From the NCBI RefSeq assembly GCF_002105155.1, contig NW_019028997.1, forward strand, positions 248,001-312,000: 64,000 nucleotides of DNA. The letters are read 5' to 3'. The number at the start of each line of letters is the position of its first letter. Positions within the stretch are counted from its first letter, which is position 1. This DNA comes from Lobosporangium transversale (Eukaryota; Mortierellomycota; Mortierellomycetes; Mortierellales; Mortierellaceae). Positions 1 to 13,105 of the stretch are shown here, piece by piece. Both the position numbers and the translations under genes were made by a program. Below the pieces are notes generated by a model that was not told the DNA's origin, did not search any database, and worked only from the letters and a program-made list of their open reading frames with translations.

Positions 1-2753
1 CCTAAATATAAGCCCGCCATTACTATTCTAGATCCCATTAACTGGGGGGATGATAGTTCTGACGAAGAGATGTCTGCCCTGCATTACGCAACAGGTCTAT
101 CCATAATAACTTGTTTATTGTGATGGCTATATCAACCGCTTTACACAGTTGTTTAATCTTTTTGATCGAGTATGTTTTCCTTAAAACCATTACAGAGGCC
201 TTGAAAGCGTACGAGCACAAGCCTGACTGCTTCAAGAAGGCAGCAAGAGCCTTGCGTAAAGAATGCAAAAGCGTTGACATGGATGAGGATGAGAAAATGA
301 AATGTAACAAGAGAAAAGCAAGCTACTTATTATATGAACTATTAGATAGGAGAAGGATGTCAGGGTTTTTCATGTAAACAAACACTTTTTTTATTATAGT
401 TGCGATTAGACTGGCGGCTTGCGAGATTGCCACAGCTAATATGCCTGTACCTGTTGATTGCCGCGCCCTTAGCCCAGAGGGGGAACAAGCACAAAGCGAA
501 TCTGCTACGCCGGCCAATATCCGACGATGTGTCCAGTATGGACTTAGGATTGCCCACTTTTGATGCATATTCTTTAAATACTGAGTTGTTCTAATGCTGA
601 GCCCTTAATGGTTTCCGTAATCAACGATATATAATACACAGGTCCCTTGGCCATGTGCCACAGCTCTGGACATCCTATTCTGGATATTTTCGCGAAGTCA
701 AAGTGATGTGTCTTGCGGTTCGATTTTCATTGGAGCATGGTACATGTAGACCTAATCATTAAATTTTTTGACGTGTCGAGCCCAACTACGCTGTCTTACA
801 CGTTTCGTACATTCAACGCCACACATCTAGATGATCTACGTGTTTTGCAACGGAACATCTCACGTTCTCATTTGGAGCAAATCGCCTTTTTGAGGGAGAA
901 GCAGAAAGAGCTATTGGAGACACACCGATTAGAAGTTACAAGCTTTCAGGAAACCATGAATCTTCATACAGCCATCAATGATCAGACAAAAACTATATTA
1001 GTAAGAGGGTAGAATGATATGCACACTACCATTATATTGCCACACTGTTGCTCCGCTTTTAGAGGAGCCCCAAGAGCACAAGCTTATATTCAATATCATT
1101 ACTTCGAAATAGTCTCAGGCTAGCGCTTTACGCGATTATTTATCAATGCTTTTCGAAGATATGTCAAGGATGAGTCGAAGAAGTGAGCAGGAAGCTATGC
1201 AACAGGGCGTTGCTATTTCGCACCTTCAAGAAGTTAATGGTCAGCTCATAACGGAGTACCACACGAGCATAGAAGAGGTATTAAACTGGCTCAATCTTTT
1301 TCAACAGATCTGCAATGTTCCTCTTGGCTTTTTTCTTACAATCAGTATTATATAGACTTTGAGTTCGATCTCCCAAGCGATGCGAAGCTGGCACAAGTCC
1401 CTAGAATCGGGCCTTTCACGAGCTGAGACCCTGGATAGAATTAATAAGGACCTTATGGTAGTGTGTCTTTCCTTTATCTAAAAGCCATGACGACACTAGC
1501 TTAAGTATTGAGGATATCAGATCAACTGCCTTATTGCAATTTCCTCACAAAACAAACTTTCTAGGCCAGGGTTCAAGAATCTAACGATGGCCTAGATGAT
1601 ATGAAAGGTCAGCTGAACACAGTTCGCAATAGCCTAGATCAAATAGCAAGGGTTGCTAAAGATAATACGCGCACCTTGTTGGATATTCAAGAAGTGGGCT
1701 CCCATAAAATAAATGCAGCTATAAATGCATCGATAACCAATGTCACGGAAGCGCTTTGCCAGCTGGAGACTAATAGCCAAATAGCTCGGGATGAAGTAAT
1801 CAGCGTGTTTGATAGTGTGAGGGTCAACATGCGTGACAAAGTAGCGAGGACTTTGGAAGAGACAACATTTGATATCAGGAACATGGCCGCAACATCACAG
1901 GAGAAAATCGAGCAACTCAACATGCTCGTGGACGAGTTCAGAAGCAAACAGGAAGACGTTCTTTGGCAGCTAGGTGTCATACATAGAGCATGGCGATTCA
2001 TGTCAGGTAGTGTAAATACGAGGCTGTTGCAAAAACTAGGCATATAAGAGTTGAATCATTTACCAACTTTGATCAAGGGGTTCGCGTGAATGATAGGCAC
2101 CGTAATTGAAAGGGCTTCCATTGTTGATATTGGTATAATCTTTTCAGTACTCGGTGCCGTCTGCCTTGCAAGCGATACGAAGACTGCAGGGAAGGGGTGT
2201 TTGCCTATTGGCTTATTGCACTTTCTATCTATTTTATACCATTGATATTAATATCCTTTTTTTTCTTACAGCCATCATTTCGATGGTCTCGATTGCTGTA
2301 TTTGTAGGTTGCGAGAGACTATTAACTCCAGTTTCATACAAATGGGTATTGCTGAGTGTTATTTGCACTAAGGTTTGCATAAAGGGCTCGCTGTATTGCT
2401 GGCGTTCTATGCCCAGCCAACACATAAGAGAGAAATGCCTAGCCAAAGAACAAAAGCATAATCTGGCCTACCTCCTTGATTCCGAGTTTAACATCTGGCG
2501 TAAGGAGGAGAACTATTCGAGTGGCCAGTATGGCCCACCACCCTACTATTCACAATGCGATACACGTATGCAGGTTTTGATGCAGCCAGGATGGAGTCAA
2601 ATATACCGAGGTGAAACACGACTAAGCTATGATTATAATTCTCCAACACATGAGTTGTGTGATCTAACGGGATCCATCAATGAAGAGCATTGTCCGTATA
2701 TGGGGGAGGCGTTTGGTCTCTCGCTTGGATTGTATACATGTGGCCAAGATTAA
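1..2753 (+). CDS. KAR5: KAR5/THT1/Brambleberry-family nuclear fusion protein (5' partial)
   Basis: This family acts at the nuclear envelope in karyogamy. Ten exons fit one frame: 1-94, 196-303, 400-535, 642-739, 831-1000, 1113-1277, 1356-1457, 1565-2011, 2148-2196 and 2272-2753, giving about 616 residues with the start outside the window. The family signature is plain: a Cys-rich block with DCFKKAARAL, then RLAACEIATA, then CVQSLGHVPQLWTSYSGYF. About 250 mostly helical, coiled-coil-like residues follow, and near the C-terminus come two hydrophobic segments around residues 457-474 and 479-493, as in the membrane-anchored tail of Kar5. The joins around exons 9 and 10 are the least certain, because an alternative acceptor near 2097 also opens a hydrophobic frame. 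The gene converges on the GcvT gene downstream. The family call is firm and the last two exons moderate. Confidence 0.82.
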
Positions 2754-3044
2754 GAATATGGATGACATTACAGGGCGAGCTTTTTTTGCAGCGCACAGGC
2801 TCTGGTTGCTTCCATCGCTGTGATAACGGATTGCAATCTATGATGACCTTATTTCATTTTTTTTTTTTTTTTTTTTTTTTTTTTGAAAATCATGTAAAGA
2901 ACGATGGGAAGCTTTGAAGGAAATATTCCAATGCGTGAGCTTTTTTTTTTTTTTTATTTTTTTTTATTTTTTTTTTTATTTTAATATCTTACAAAATAAA
3001 AACCGAACGAGCCTTTGATCAATGAATAGTCGAGATGTGATAAT

Positions 3045-3079
<35 letters not shown>

Positions 3080-3162
3080 CGAGCCATGGGATGGATTGGT
3101 TAATTATGTGTCTGATAGAATGAGTCTATTGAGATCACTGTCACAACCGTTGTCTTTCATAA
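2754..3162. other. Convergent intergenic spacer with long T tracts
   Basis: No gene is seen. The spacer separates the 3' ends of KAR5 and GcvT and carries T tracts near 2858-2884, 2940-2982 (broken by single A bases) and 3048-3079. Confidence 0.6.
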
Positions 3163-4204
3163 TTAAACCTTATGGTAACCAGCAGGGACAAAGGGGAGCT
3201 TAGTAACGATAGCTTTTTGCTTGCGGCCACGGACTTCAACCTCGAGCTCTGTGCCTGACTTGTGAAGACCATTTTTGACGTAACCCATAGCAACGTTCTT
3301 CTTGGTCGAAGGAGAAGGACAACCTGAGGTGACCTTTCCAACCAATTCGCCATTGGCGTAGATCGGAGCATTTTCGCGTGCTGGAGCACCCTGTACAACC
3401 AATCCGATACGACGTTTGCTGACGCCATTCTTGAGCTGATCTTGGATCTTGGAAGCGCCCAAGAAGCCACCCTCGGCACGACGACGCTTTCCAATTGTCC
3501 AGGTGAGGCCGGCCTCAACAGGGGTGATGGTCTCATCCAATTCATGGCCATACAAACAAAGACCAGCCTCAAGCCTCAAGCTGTCACGAGCACCTAAACC
3601 AGCCAGCTCAACATCAGGTGAAGCGAGCAAGAGCTTGGTGAACTCGACAGCATCGTTATTTGGAACCGAGATCTACAAGTACAGGTCAATGGGAATGCAT
3701 GGTTAATGTACGTACAAACAACATCATTCATGTTTGCATTTGTGAAGAAAAAGTAATTTACTTCAAAGCCATCTTCACCAGTGTAGCCCGAACGAGCAAC
3801 GTGGCAATCGATGCCCTTGATGGTCATGAAGCGGCCATCCATGAAGGGGAAGTCGCGAAGATCCTTCTCAACCAACGACTCGAGTACAGCAGCAGCCTTG
3901 GGACCTTGGAGAGCAATTAAAGCATGGTCATCAATGATCTTCAAGTCAGCATCACCACCCTTATTCTGGAACTCCTTAAGATGAGCGCGGATGTGAGCCA
4001 GATCCTTGTCAGCGCAGCCGGCATTAGAGACCACATAAAGTGAGTCCTCATGCTTACAGATGATGGTATCGTCGATAATGCCGCCATCTTCGTTGGTGAA
4101 GACAGACAAAGTCGAGCTGCCAACAGGAAGATTCTCAATGTCAGCTACAGTAAGGCTTTCGAAGAATTTGACGCGATCCTTTCCTGTGACTCTAGAGGAA
4201 TAGC

Positions 4205-4239
<35 letters not shown>

Positions 4240-4508
4240 AACGTTAGACCAATCATGTCTTTATAGGATGTTGGTTTAATAAAAAAGAAGAGGGGGTCAT
4301 TCGAACACTCGTTTTTACCTGGTGGCAAGCATATGACTGACATCAAAAACGGAAGCATTAGTGCGGGTCCAGTTGTGAGAAGCACCAACACTAAGATTAG
4401 AGTATAGAACGGGCATTGACCAGCCAGCATAAGGGACCATCTTGGCTCCGTTCTCAATGTGATAGTTGTACAGGACAGTTTTCCTGAGGGCCTAAATCAC
4501 CACGAGTT

Positions 4509-4544
<36 letters not shown>

Positions 4545-4992
4545 TCGGTTATGGTTTCGACTCGATTAATTGACCTTGTATGACTCCTGTTCTGATTTGA
4601 TCTACTACAGTTTCGAAGTATTGCTCGTCAAGAAGCAAAAGACACCAAGTATTTTGGTAATTGGATCATAGCCTTTCTACCAGCAGTAGTTCTAAAATTC
4701 CTTTATAGTCATGGATTTTATATGACAAATGCTGGTTCAAGTATCATAATCCTCCAATAATTGGGCTGATTCAAGTTGGTAAAGAACTTTTGCCCTGAAT
4801 AAGACCATGCTCAAGCATCAAAAAAAAAAACTTGTCACCATGTCACGGTTTGAATGTCAAGGCATTGCATTCGCTCTTCATGCATGCATTAAGGCTTACC
4901 TCACTAGCAGCAGCAGCCGAATAGGCACGGTGAGCGGTACGTGCGACTGTAACAGTGGGGATTGACTTGGCAAACCTGAGTGCAGACAACAT
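3163..4992 (-). CDS. GCV1: Aminomethyltransferase, glycine cleavage system T protein
   Basis: The T protein moves the aminomethyl carbon of glycine to tetrahydrofolate in the mitochondrial glycine decarboxylase complex. Exons on the minus strand are 4992-4900, 4491-4319, 4191-3762 and 3672-3163, giving 401 residues, the usual size. The start begins MLSALRFAKSIPTVTVARTA, a basic, Ser/Ala/Thr-rich stretch without acids that fits a mitochondrial presequence. Family motifs include YAGWSMPVLYS, the FDVSHM region, ALQGPKAA, ARSGYTGEDGFE and the C-terminal GKVTSGCPSP. The two upstream introns carry A tracts of about 30 in + orientation (T in the transcript) near 4206-4236 and 4513-4542. The first intron, 4492-4899, is the longest. 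Confidence 0.95.
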
Positions 4993-5496
4993 GGCGCACG
5001 GTATTGAGTTTTATAAAAAGTGAAAGAAAGATAGAGAAAAGAAGGGTGAAGAAGGTGTGGGAGAGAAAGAGATAGAAAGAAGAAAAAGAAGAAAGAGAGG
5101 AGAGTAGAAAGACGTAGAGTGTGGAGGAAAAGAGGGAAGGGGAGAGTGAAGGGAAAAATGTTGATATCAAAAAGTCTTTTCTCATGCCTCTTTATCTTCC
5201 TGATGAAACGGAAACACTGAGTTTTTTTTTTTTTTTTGTAATTCGACTCGGTGGAATGGAAGGACGGGGATTCTTATTTTATATCCACAAAATTTTGCAT
5301 TTAAGCATGTCGGAAGGCTCTCCACCGCATCCATCCGTGTACTGACTTAATTCATAGAAACTCATATTCTCCTTATCCACTTACTAACACCTTCGTCGCC
5401 CCCCTCTGAACCTCAATACATCCTCATCCTACACAACACATACACGCGTTTTCTTGTATTATTTTATTTTATTGTTCTTGGTTGCGTTCAACCAAA
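4993..5496. other. Spacer: GcvT promoter side and SEH1 3' side
   Basis: No reading frame here has family support. The part next to the GcvT start is purine-rich on the + strand (5020-5150), so the GcvT sense strand is pyrimidine-rich just upstream of its ATG, a common fungal promoter/leader trait. Confidence 0.5.
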
Positions 5497-6137
5497 CTAT
5501 CTTTGGAACGCGTTGGCGCCATCCTCGGCAGATACAACGCTCATACACTTCCAGTCGCCCGTGTATGTTGCTATATCGAAGCAATTGGGCAAAAAAAAAA
5601 AAAAAAAAAAAAAAAGGTTTCGCAGCCATTGCTTGTAATGATTAATTTCAGTTAAATTGTGAAAAATAAAATAAAAAAAGTTCCTTATTACCTTTCCACA
5701 ATCGGACCTTTCCATCATCCCCTGATGAAGAGAGGATCGTTCCAGTAACGTTCCATTCGACACGCCACACCTAATACAGATATTAAGAAAAAAAAAAGAT
5801 CGGATTAACAATGCGCTTCTTGAATCCCAATTTTTTTTAAGAGAGACTAGTTGAGAATTGAGAAACCTGCTCGTACGCACCTCCGCGTTGTGATCCGGGA
5901 AATCAGCAATACGTGTTACATTGAACATCTTGCGGGTCCATCCACCCGATAATGCACCACCTTGATTGTCTTCGGTCAACTTGAATATCCTTACATGTCC
6001 ATCTTTACATGCTGTAGCAATCAGGTGGTAACTCCTAGAGTACATAGATATAAAGGTATTGATATCATGTTTGAGGTCAATATCTGTCTATCAAAGAAGC
6101 GAAAGTATGATACAGTTGAATCACCCAGAGCAAGCCC

Positions 6138-6172
<35 letters not shown>

Positions 6173-6927
6173 TTCCCATATTAGGCGCCCAACTCACATC
6201 ATGGACCACACCTCCATGACCTCCCAAAACTTCACATGCCTGCCATTTACTGTTGTGGTCCTGTCTGAAGATCTAATGTATGTTATATATAGCCATAAAG
6301 GAATGAGATGAACGGAGATATAAAGTCAAAACAATCAATATAGACATAAATCGAATGAAAATCAAGCCAGCTCCTTTACCTTGGCAACATGATCCTTAGC
6401 ACAACCAACGACCATCATCTGTGCAGCAAACTTCGCAGTACACCATGATAAACAATGGTTTCCTTCCTCGTCCTTGCTTGGTCCTTCTCCAACAGGGAAG
6501 GAGTCAATCATGGTCCAATGTGCCAGACTCGTCACATCCATGGCTTCATAAATCCGAACCAGCCCATCTGCAGCAGCAATAGCCTGTCAACAAAACATAA
6601 AAGTCAAATAAAAAAAAAGTAATATTCATGAAAAGAAATCAAGATTGAAGGATATAAACATGATCCCTGATCGGTTACTGTTTGGGTCAATATGAACGTT
6701 TCATATAAAAGCAAATACGTTTCATAATCATAATCACTGTACCAGACGAAGACCAAGGTGATTTGGTGCGAATTCTACGTCCTGAACAGTTCCGCTGTCA
6801 TCCCTGAGAGTAGCAACTGCAGTCCACTTCTTGACTGCATCTAAAATAAATTAATAAAAAAGCCAACCATCCATTCACAGACCAAGAGAGGGAGAGACAT
6901 GTTGGTATGGGTGTAACGACATTGAGC

Positions 6928-6958
<31 letters not shown>

Positions 6959-7516
6959 AAACAAATTCTAACATTAGACAGAGCGATCAATTACCATGAT
7001 AAGTTTCTTCCCAGACAATGACACTACGATCAAAAGAGCATGAAGCCAACACCTGTCCATATTCTGGATGTGCCCATGATGTCTTGAGAACCGCACAGGA
7101 ATGGGCCTAGGAGAGAAGGGCAGACAAAGTTTGAAGTATGGAACCCGCTTAGTTGTCTGAATCATCAATCTTTTTTTTCCTTTATTTATTTATTTATTTT
7201 TTTTTTTAAAAAACTTGCCTTGAATGAAATATTGGATTCCCACACACCTTCTGCTTCATTGTAGTCCCAGATCTTTATTTTTTGGTCCGAAGAGCAAGTT
7301 GCTTTACAGCGAAGGGTTTATTTAAATGTTGAAGTTGCAGTTGAAGTTGAGTTACAAGAAGGACCGCAACAGTAAAATTCACAAAGTATAAAGGGCTTTT
7401 GTAGCCACATATTGTTCTGTTCAAGTTTCCTTACCGAGTCGGTTCCCGTAATAGTTGAACGCGACATCGTGGATGAGGTCCTCATGGGATCCTTCAAACT
7501 TTGTGACCTGATTCAT
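5497..7516 (-). CDS. SEH1: WD40 nucleoporin / SEACAT subunit SEH1
   Basis: SEH1 is a shared subunit of the Nup84/Nup107 pore complex and of the SEACAT/GATOR2 complex, which signals amino-acid status to TORC1. Nine exons run 7516-7435, 7301-7219, 7106-6995, 6840-6743, 6583-6380, 6272-6172, 6034-5881, 5770-5692 and 5570-5497, giving 328 residues. The WD repeats contain the Seh1 diagnostics [61 protein letters not shown] and, at the end, [13 protein letters not shown]. The start is the first ATG in frame with the first blade and needs no extra exon. The intron 7218-7107 begins GCAAGT rather than GT, giving a GC-AG intron that keeps SFK and AHSCAVLK in frame. All other introns are GT-AG. Confidence 0.95.
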
Positions 7517-8132
7517 TTATCGTTATCGTTAACGTGCGTTGTTTGCAATGGCGACCGTCTCTTCGTAATGTGATGAATGTTGAGGAAGGATATTGCCTGA
7601 GGAATGCGTCTCGTTTCGTTCCTGTCGCCCTTTCCTGACTGAATAAAAAGAAAATCAATATAGAAGGAAGAAGATGCAAAAAAAAAAAAATTGGGACTGT
7701 GCTTCTAGGCTTTGAATTTGTGTTAATATCTTTCCGTATCGTTTGTCCCCACAGACTGCAACGACTTTGTTGCTCAATTGGGACAATGATCGGGACTGTC
7801 ATCAAAGAAGAGTTGTTATAAAGTAAAGGGCTAGTCACGGGAGCTAATTTTTTCTTCAACTTTCGACGCTTCTTACCAGCACATTTTGTTCTGGGGCAAT
7901 TGGTCTTGCCGCCAGACCCTGGACGCTTTGGCTGGCTGTTGCAAGAGTAATTGTTCCGTATATATCTCAATTCCTCCAGAATCTTAAATGGAGTGAATTG
8001 TCGTCTTCCACGGCGAAATTTTATACATTTAGATATCCTTATCATATTTGCCATGCATGTAGTTTACGTTCAACATGAATCTGATTATGTGTTTTTTTTT
8101 TTTTTTTTTTTTTTTTGGTCATTTTATTATTA
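7517..8132. other. Spacer between SEH1 (5') and folliculin (3')
   Basis: Carries the SEH1 upstream region and the folliculin 3' end. A frame of about 180 codons on the minus strand here has no recognisable family and contains simple-sequence codons. A T tract lies at 8092-8116. Confidence 0.5.
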
Positions 8133-11054
8133 TTAGGCTGCGATTCCTGAGGTTGCAATAGCATCCTCATTCCTAAACTTTTGCAATGAATTTGATTTGG
8201 CACAGCGTGTAAAGAACCGCAGAATCTTTAGATCGCGTTTATCTACTCGCATGGATTGCAAAAATGCTTCCACTACGCTCTCATCCGATGCTTTACCTGT
8301 CTTGTACAAGTTGTGAAACTGTATTGATTTGCTGTATAAAGTGTAGAAGTAAGAAAAAAAAAGTAAGCCATCTATACAATAATTCACAATCCATAGTTCA
8401 GTCCCTCTCAATAACGAATATGTAGTATGGGGAACAAACTGTACCTGACCCATTCATCTCGAAGCACTATCAGTCTCCTAGACTCTATAGTTCGAGGTAG
8501 TTTATAGTCCAGTATACCGTTCAAAGTATCGATATAAAGAAGACAAGGGTGTTTTTGAGGCGAAAGCGTTCTCCTCCCTAACGTATCTTTCCCATTCGTA
8601 TCTTTAAAGTTATCGAGGTATAATGTTTCTGGTGGTTCCTCTCCTGCCTGCAGGAGATATTTCCTTGTCTGCCATAAAGCGCCCCCCTTAGGCGAATGCA
8701 GATTGCTTGGCAAAGATGTCGGAGGTTGGGTATGATCAATTGAACCATTCGAAGGCTTCCCCTCCGTAACAGCCACAACTTTCTCCATATGGACGCTTAG
8801 ATCTTTTATGTCTGATACTAGTGTCGCGTTAGACCAATCCGCTTGGTATACAGGAGACATGTCTTCAGATCCATTCTTGCGGCGAGTATCAACAGGTAAA
8901 GATGTTGGGGGAGTTGGAATGTCATGACCAAGAGGATTTGTACAGATGTCAAGTAAAATAAAGTCTTGTGGGTCCAAATCAGTTGGAATTGGGATAGAAC
9001 GATGGAGTCCAAGGATATTACACGCATAGCTCGGCTCATAGCAGGATCCGTCCAGAATAACAGTGCAGCAATCTTTAGGCAAAATCCCCTAAAAGCATTT
9101 AGTTAAGAATAAAGAGGAAAATTAAGAAATCAATCAACCAAATCCATCTGAATATGGAAACGCCTGCATTGCTTTCTACCCATGTAATTCCTTACAACTT
9201 ACCTCTAGTAACCTGATAATGTCATGAACAACACTGGGCTCTTCTCCGCGCACGATGACTTGATTACCTACAACACTGTTCCATATAAGGCGATTGAATT
9301 GCTGGGGTCCAAGTGCTCGTCGTAGATCTCTCAAAGATTCAATGATGATGCTTTGGTGTCCATTATCGCTCGATTGCCGCTCATTTATTTTCTCATATGG
9401 ATGAGGATCGCTCTACATTTATTATAGTTTAGTTAGTTATCAATGTCAGTCCGGTAGCTAGATTTGGAATAGACCCTGGCTCTCGATGTCATTAAAAAGA
9501 AATCGCATGTGCTATCCTGTGAATATATGATACATACAATAGGACGTCCTTGAATATATCGTTCTGTTAGCCTCCGACTGCAGCTGCTCAGCACAGAAAC
9601 AAATGCAGCATGCAATTGAACAAAAATATCTGGTTTGGCTAAAACGTCTGTTAATGGTCGTCCACGTTTGGTCGGGGCATCTAGTGAAAGTGGAAATCGA
9701 TCGCACGTGGTTAAAAAATTGTGTGTGACAATGCTCACGTCGGATAGCATTAGCTGCAGGGTCTACAATTGCAACTACAGTAGATGCACAGCTTACTCTC
9801 TGGCATGATGGATCCTCGATGATGGGATGAAGAGTAAGATAGAGACCGCGTTGCGGATGATTGATGCGGAGGACATAGAGCGTTTGCCATCGATTGGAGG
9901 TTCGATGCGATCACTTGAAATTGACTACGGCATTAAACAAGTTGATAAAAAAAAGAGAGGGAGTGCACAAGTACCATCTGTGTTCAGTGATCCACCAAAT
10001 TACACATTATTTTCACAGTAGAGCATGGTCTGTCGTCCAAAATATATCGTACCTGATCAAATATTCCATGCTGGCAACAAGATAAACCCGATCTGTCATC
10101 ATGGTCATAATTGTGTACTTGACTCTATGTCCGCGTGACTGTGCGTCGTAGACTGTAAACATGTATGAGAGCACATAGCCATTGACACCGTCGCCAAAGA
10201 AAACAGAACCTTCGCGTCCGCAGTAGGTTTCTGAGTTGAGGCTGGAAGACAGGATAGGAATTGAGTGGACGGTTAGATTTTTTTTTCTTCTTTTTTTTTT
10301 GCTGATCCCGCCCAGCCGCTCAAATTGAAGCAAAGCAAAAACGGCTGCGAATCGTGCATGCATCTGTTTTGTGCTGCGAAGTAGGCATGCAAATCACATA
10401 CGATCGAATGCAGGCAATACGAATAGGTGCAAACAGACTGGCATCCACTGGAATGGGCTGACTAATGTAAGAGAGCTCATGATTGATGGGATCGACCGAA
10501 TGAAGTGACTTTTCTCCACTTGGGATACTGAACTGACATTCACATGGATTACTATTGCTCGATGAATTGAGTGCAGGGTGGGCTGAGGATGGACGATTGG
10601 CAATGGAAACCTGACAGGATCCATTAAGTGACGATTGATGTATTGAACGTCTTGATTTTTTAGTTTCAAGAGGTGGCAAAGGATTTGTTCCTGTTGTTGC
10701 TCCTGTGACAGAGACGGAATTAGAGCTGTTCACTAGAGCAGTTTGCGAGTCGAATGATGAGGTTGAGGTTGAGGTAGGAGGGAGAGTACCCTTATTATGA
10801 ACTGAAGAGGGATGGTCTTCGAGCAGAGCAATCGGTTGGGCTATGGAAATATTGTGAGGTAAAGATGGTAATGAAGGGGTATCGCTGCTGTTATTGGCGG
10901 CGTTGCCATTGTCAGCATTGGTGGTTCGTGTGTTTCTGGATGAAGACGTTCCATTGCAAGGTGAGGACGAAGGAGGACGACGATGCTGTGTAGTGAGAAT
11001 TGTGACTGGGCCATGGGGTTGACACCAGACGGCAAGAGCAATCAATGCATTCAT
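8133..11054 (-). CDS. LST7: Folliculin (FLCN / yeast LST7 family, DENN-type)
   Basis: Folliculin acts with its FNIP/Lst4 partner as a GTPase activator for Rag GTPases, linking amino acids to TORC1 at the vacuole or lysosome. Seven minus-strand exons, 11054-10402, 10241-10053, 9924-9797, 9680-9538, 9412-9203, 9088-8445 and 8331-8133, give about 721 residues. Recognised blocks are the N-terminal MNALIALAVWCQPHGP, CIRSLNSETYCGREGSVFFGD across the first junction, the VKYTIMTMMTDRVYLV longin-type strand region, QLHAAFVSVLSSCSRRLTE, LRDLRRALG followed by VVGNQVIVRG, and CNILGLH with LRDEWV near the end. A low-complexity Ser/Asn/Thr insert of about 170 residues sits between the first two blocks, where animal FLCN also has a loop. 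The protein is longer than human FLCN (579) because of that insert and another before residue 600. Confidence 0.93.
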
Positions 11055-11516
11055 GACAAACCAGATGGAATTGAGAGGAGGAGAGGGGAGCACTCAAAAG
11101 GTTTAAGAAACGGTGTACATATAAATGAGTGTTGCAATGGGAGAGGAGAAGAGGCGTAAAGTGGCTGAAAGCGAGCGGGATGAAGAGTGAAAGGAGCGAA
11201 GGAAAGGGATGATGGAGGCGTGGTGGAGCTGAAGCAGAGAGCAAGTGACGTGGGCCATGAGCGTACTCCAACCACATTCTTATATATTTTATTATTTTAA
11301 ATTGTTTTGAGGGCCGCAGAGATGCCACATGGCATGGTTTTATTATTGAACCATGGGACACACTTAACAGAATCAAGATCTGCTGTTCTGTCTTCCTGCA
11401 TGCCATGTAAACATGAATAAAAAAAAGGTTAAATCGCATGTACATCTTTTTATTCTATTTTCAAATGCCAATGTCTTTCTGTCTTGTATGCATAGTGATA
11501 TAATTCACTTTAGGAT
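11055..11516. other. Spacer between folliculin (5') and DnaJ protein (3')
   Basis: No gene seen. The stretch 11080-11270 next to the folliculin start is purine-rich on the + strand, that is pyrimidine-rich in the direction of transcription. Confidence 0.5.
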
Positions 11517-13074
11517 CTAAGGCGTCGTGGGTTTATCGGGCTTCACACCTTCATATACTGCACCAATAATCTTTAATGCACGAGCACGCTCCAACAATGT
11601 CGCCTTGGGGACAGCGGGGTCGCCCAGAACTTTGTCACAAACATCACGCAGAACACCTTAAACAAAGAAATAAAAAAATAAGGTTGTAAGTTCAAAGTCC
11701 TTTCAAAAGTTCGCCAATGACCCCTGAGCCATGGTTCCGTTAACAAAATCATATGGCAAGACCGATAGAATTGATTAAAAAAAGACATACCTTCCACCTC
11801 AAGCTTGGAGCCCTTCCAAAGAGCACGAAGTCCCTTAGATGCTGCTGCCTCTTCAAGAGCCTTTTTAGCGGCCTCGTCCATTGCTTCCTTCTCAGCCTCT
11901 TGCAGCTGAGTAAAGCTCTGCTGGAGATCCATTGCTGCTCGAAGAGTGGAGACAGTTTCTGAGAGAATATGTCCCTTTTCACGTACGCCATGGAACCAGC
12001 TGCCAAGACCTAGCATTTCGTTCTTGCCGAGATACTGTTTGGCTTTCAAAGTATAGGTGAACCCAATAGCATGCAGCAGTTCCACACCATAGCTCTCTGC
12101 TTTCAAGTCCTCGGCCTCCAAACGGATCATTTCCTGATATCCCTTGGCAGCTTCGAGATCACAAGGACCATCTGTAAAAATGCTGAGTTTGTGTATCAGA
12201 TTTTTAACGAGCTTATCTACACGAGCCTGACGAGCTTCGTCCCTCGCTTTGTCCTTGGATTCGTTAGCAGATGCTTCCCGCTTCGCCTTTTCTTCTGGAG
12301 ACAATCCTGCTGTGGTTTCATCCTCAGGGTCATTGAGGGCATCCCGCATGTCACGTCCGATCGAAATTTCTCCAATAATATCAACAAAGCGATCTCCTCC
12401 AAATTGTTGTTTGAAGAATGCTTCGGGGTTTACTGTTAGGAGTTAATTAAAAAAAAAAAAAAAAAATAAAAAAAATAAATAAATACAAATAATAATAACA
12501 ATAATAATTCTTGGCCAGTTGTCTATAATAGATCTCTTCGTAAGCGTTGTGCTTCTGATGTTCGTTTATGCGATGCCACCTACCGAAGCCTCCTTCTGGC
12601 GACACGTCTTTGTTATGGCCATACATGTTGTAGTCAGACCGCAATTTAGGGTCTGAGAGGACCTGATATGCCTCCGAGATCTTTTGAAACTATTATTACA
12701 CATATCAGAGTAAAAAAAACCAAATTAGGCTTTAGCGGACTATTGTTGTTTCCAAACCCACGTGCCTCCCACGAGATTACAGCACAAGTTGTTGCCACTG
12801 AAAAAATGTGATTTTTTTACCTTGGCATGTGCATCGGGGTCAGGATTTTTATCTGGATGGTTCTGGAGTGCCAAGGCTCTGTAATTCTTTTTGATTTGGG
12901 CGGGAGTGGCATCGACTGGTACGCCTAGAATATCATACAGTTCGGTTTCTAAGGGACTGGCATCTGAATATTCATAATAGAAAAAAAAAGGAACCGATGG
13001 TTGGTCATTAGGATCAATGTAATGAAGAGTTTGTAGAATGTGTCAATCAGAGCCAAAAGAATATGTTTAGAATC

Positions 13075-13105
<31 letters not shown>

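Noticed and set aside
7494..8054. 186-codon minus-strand frame upstream of SEH1
   Set aside because: No family, contains simple-sequence codons, and overlaps the SEH1 start in the same strand without a sensible splice.
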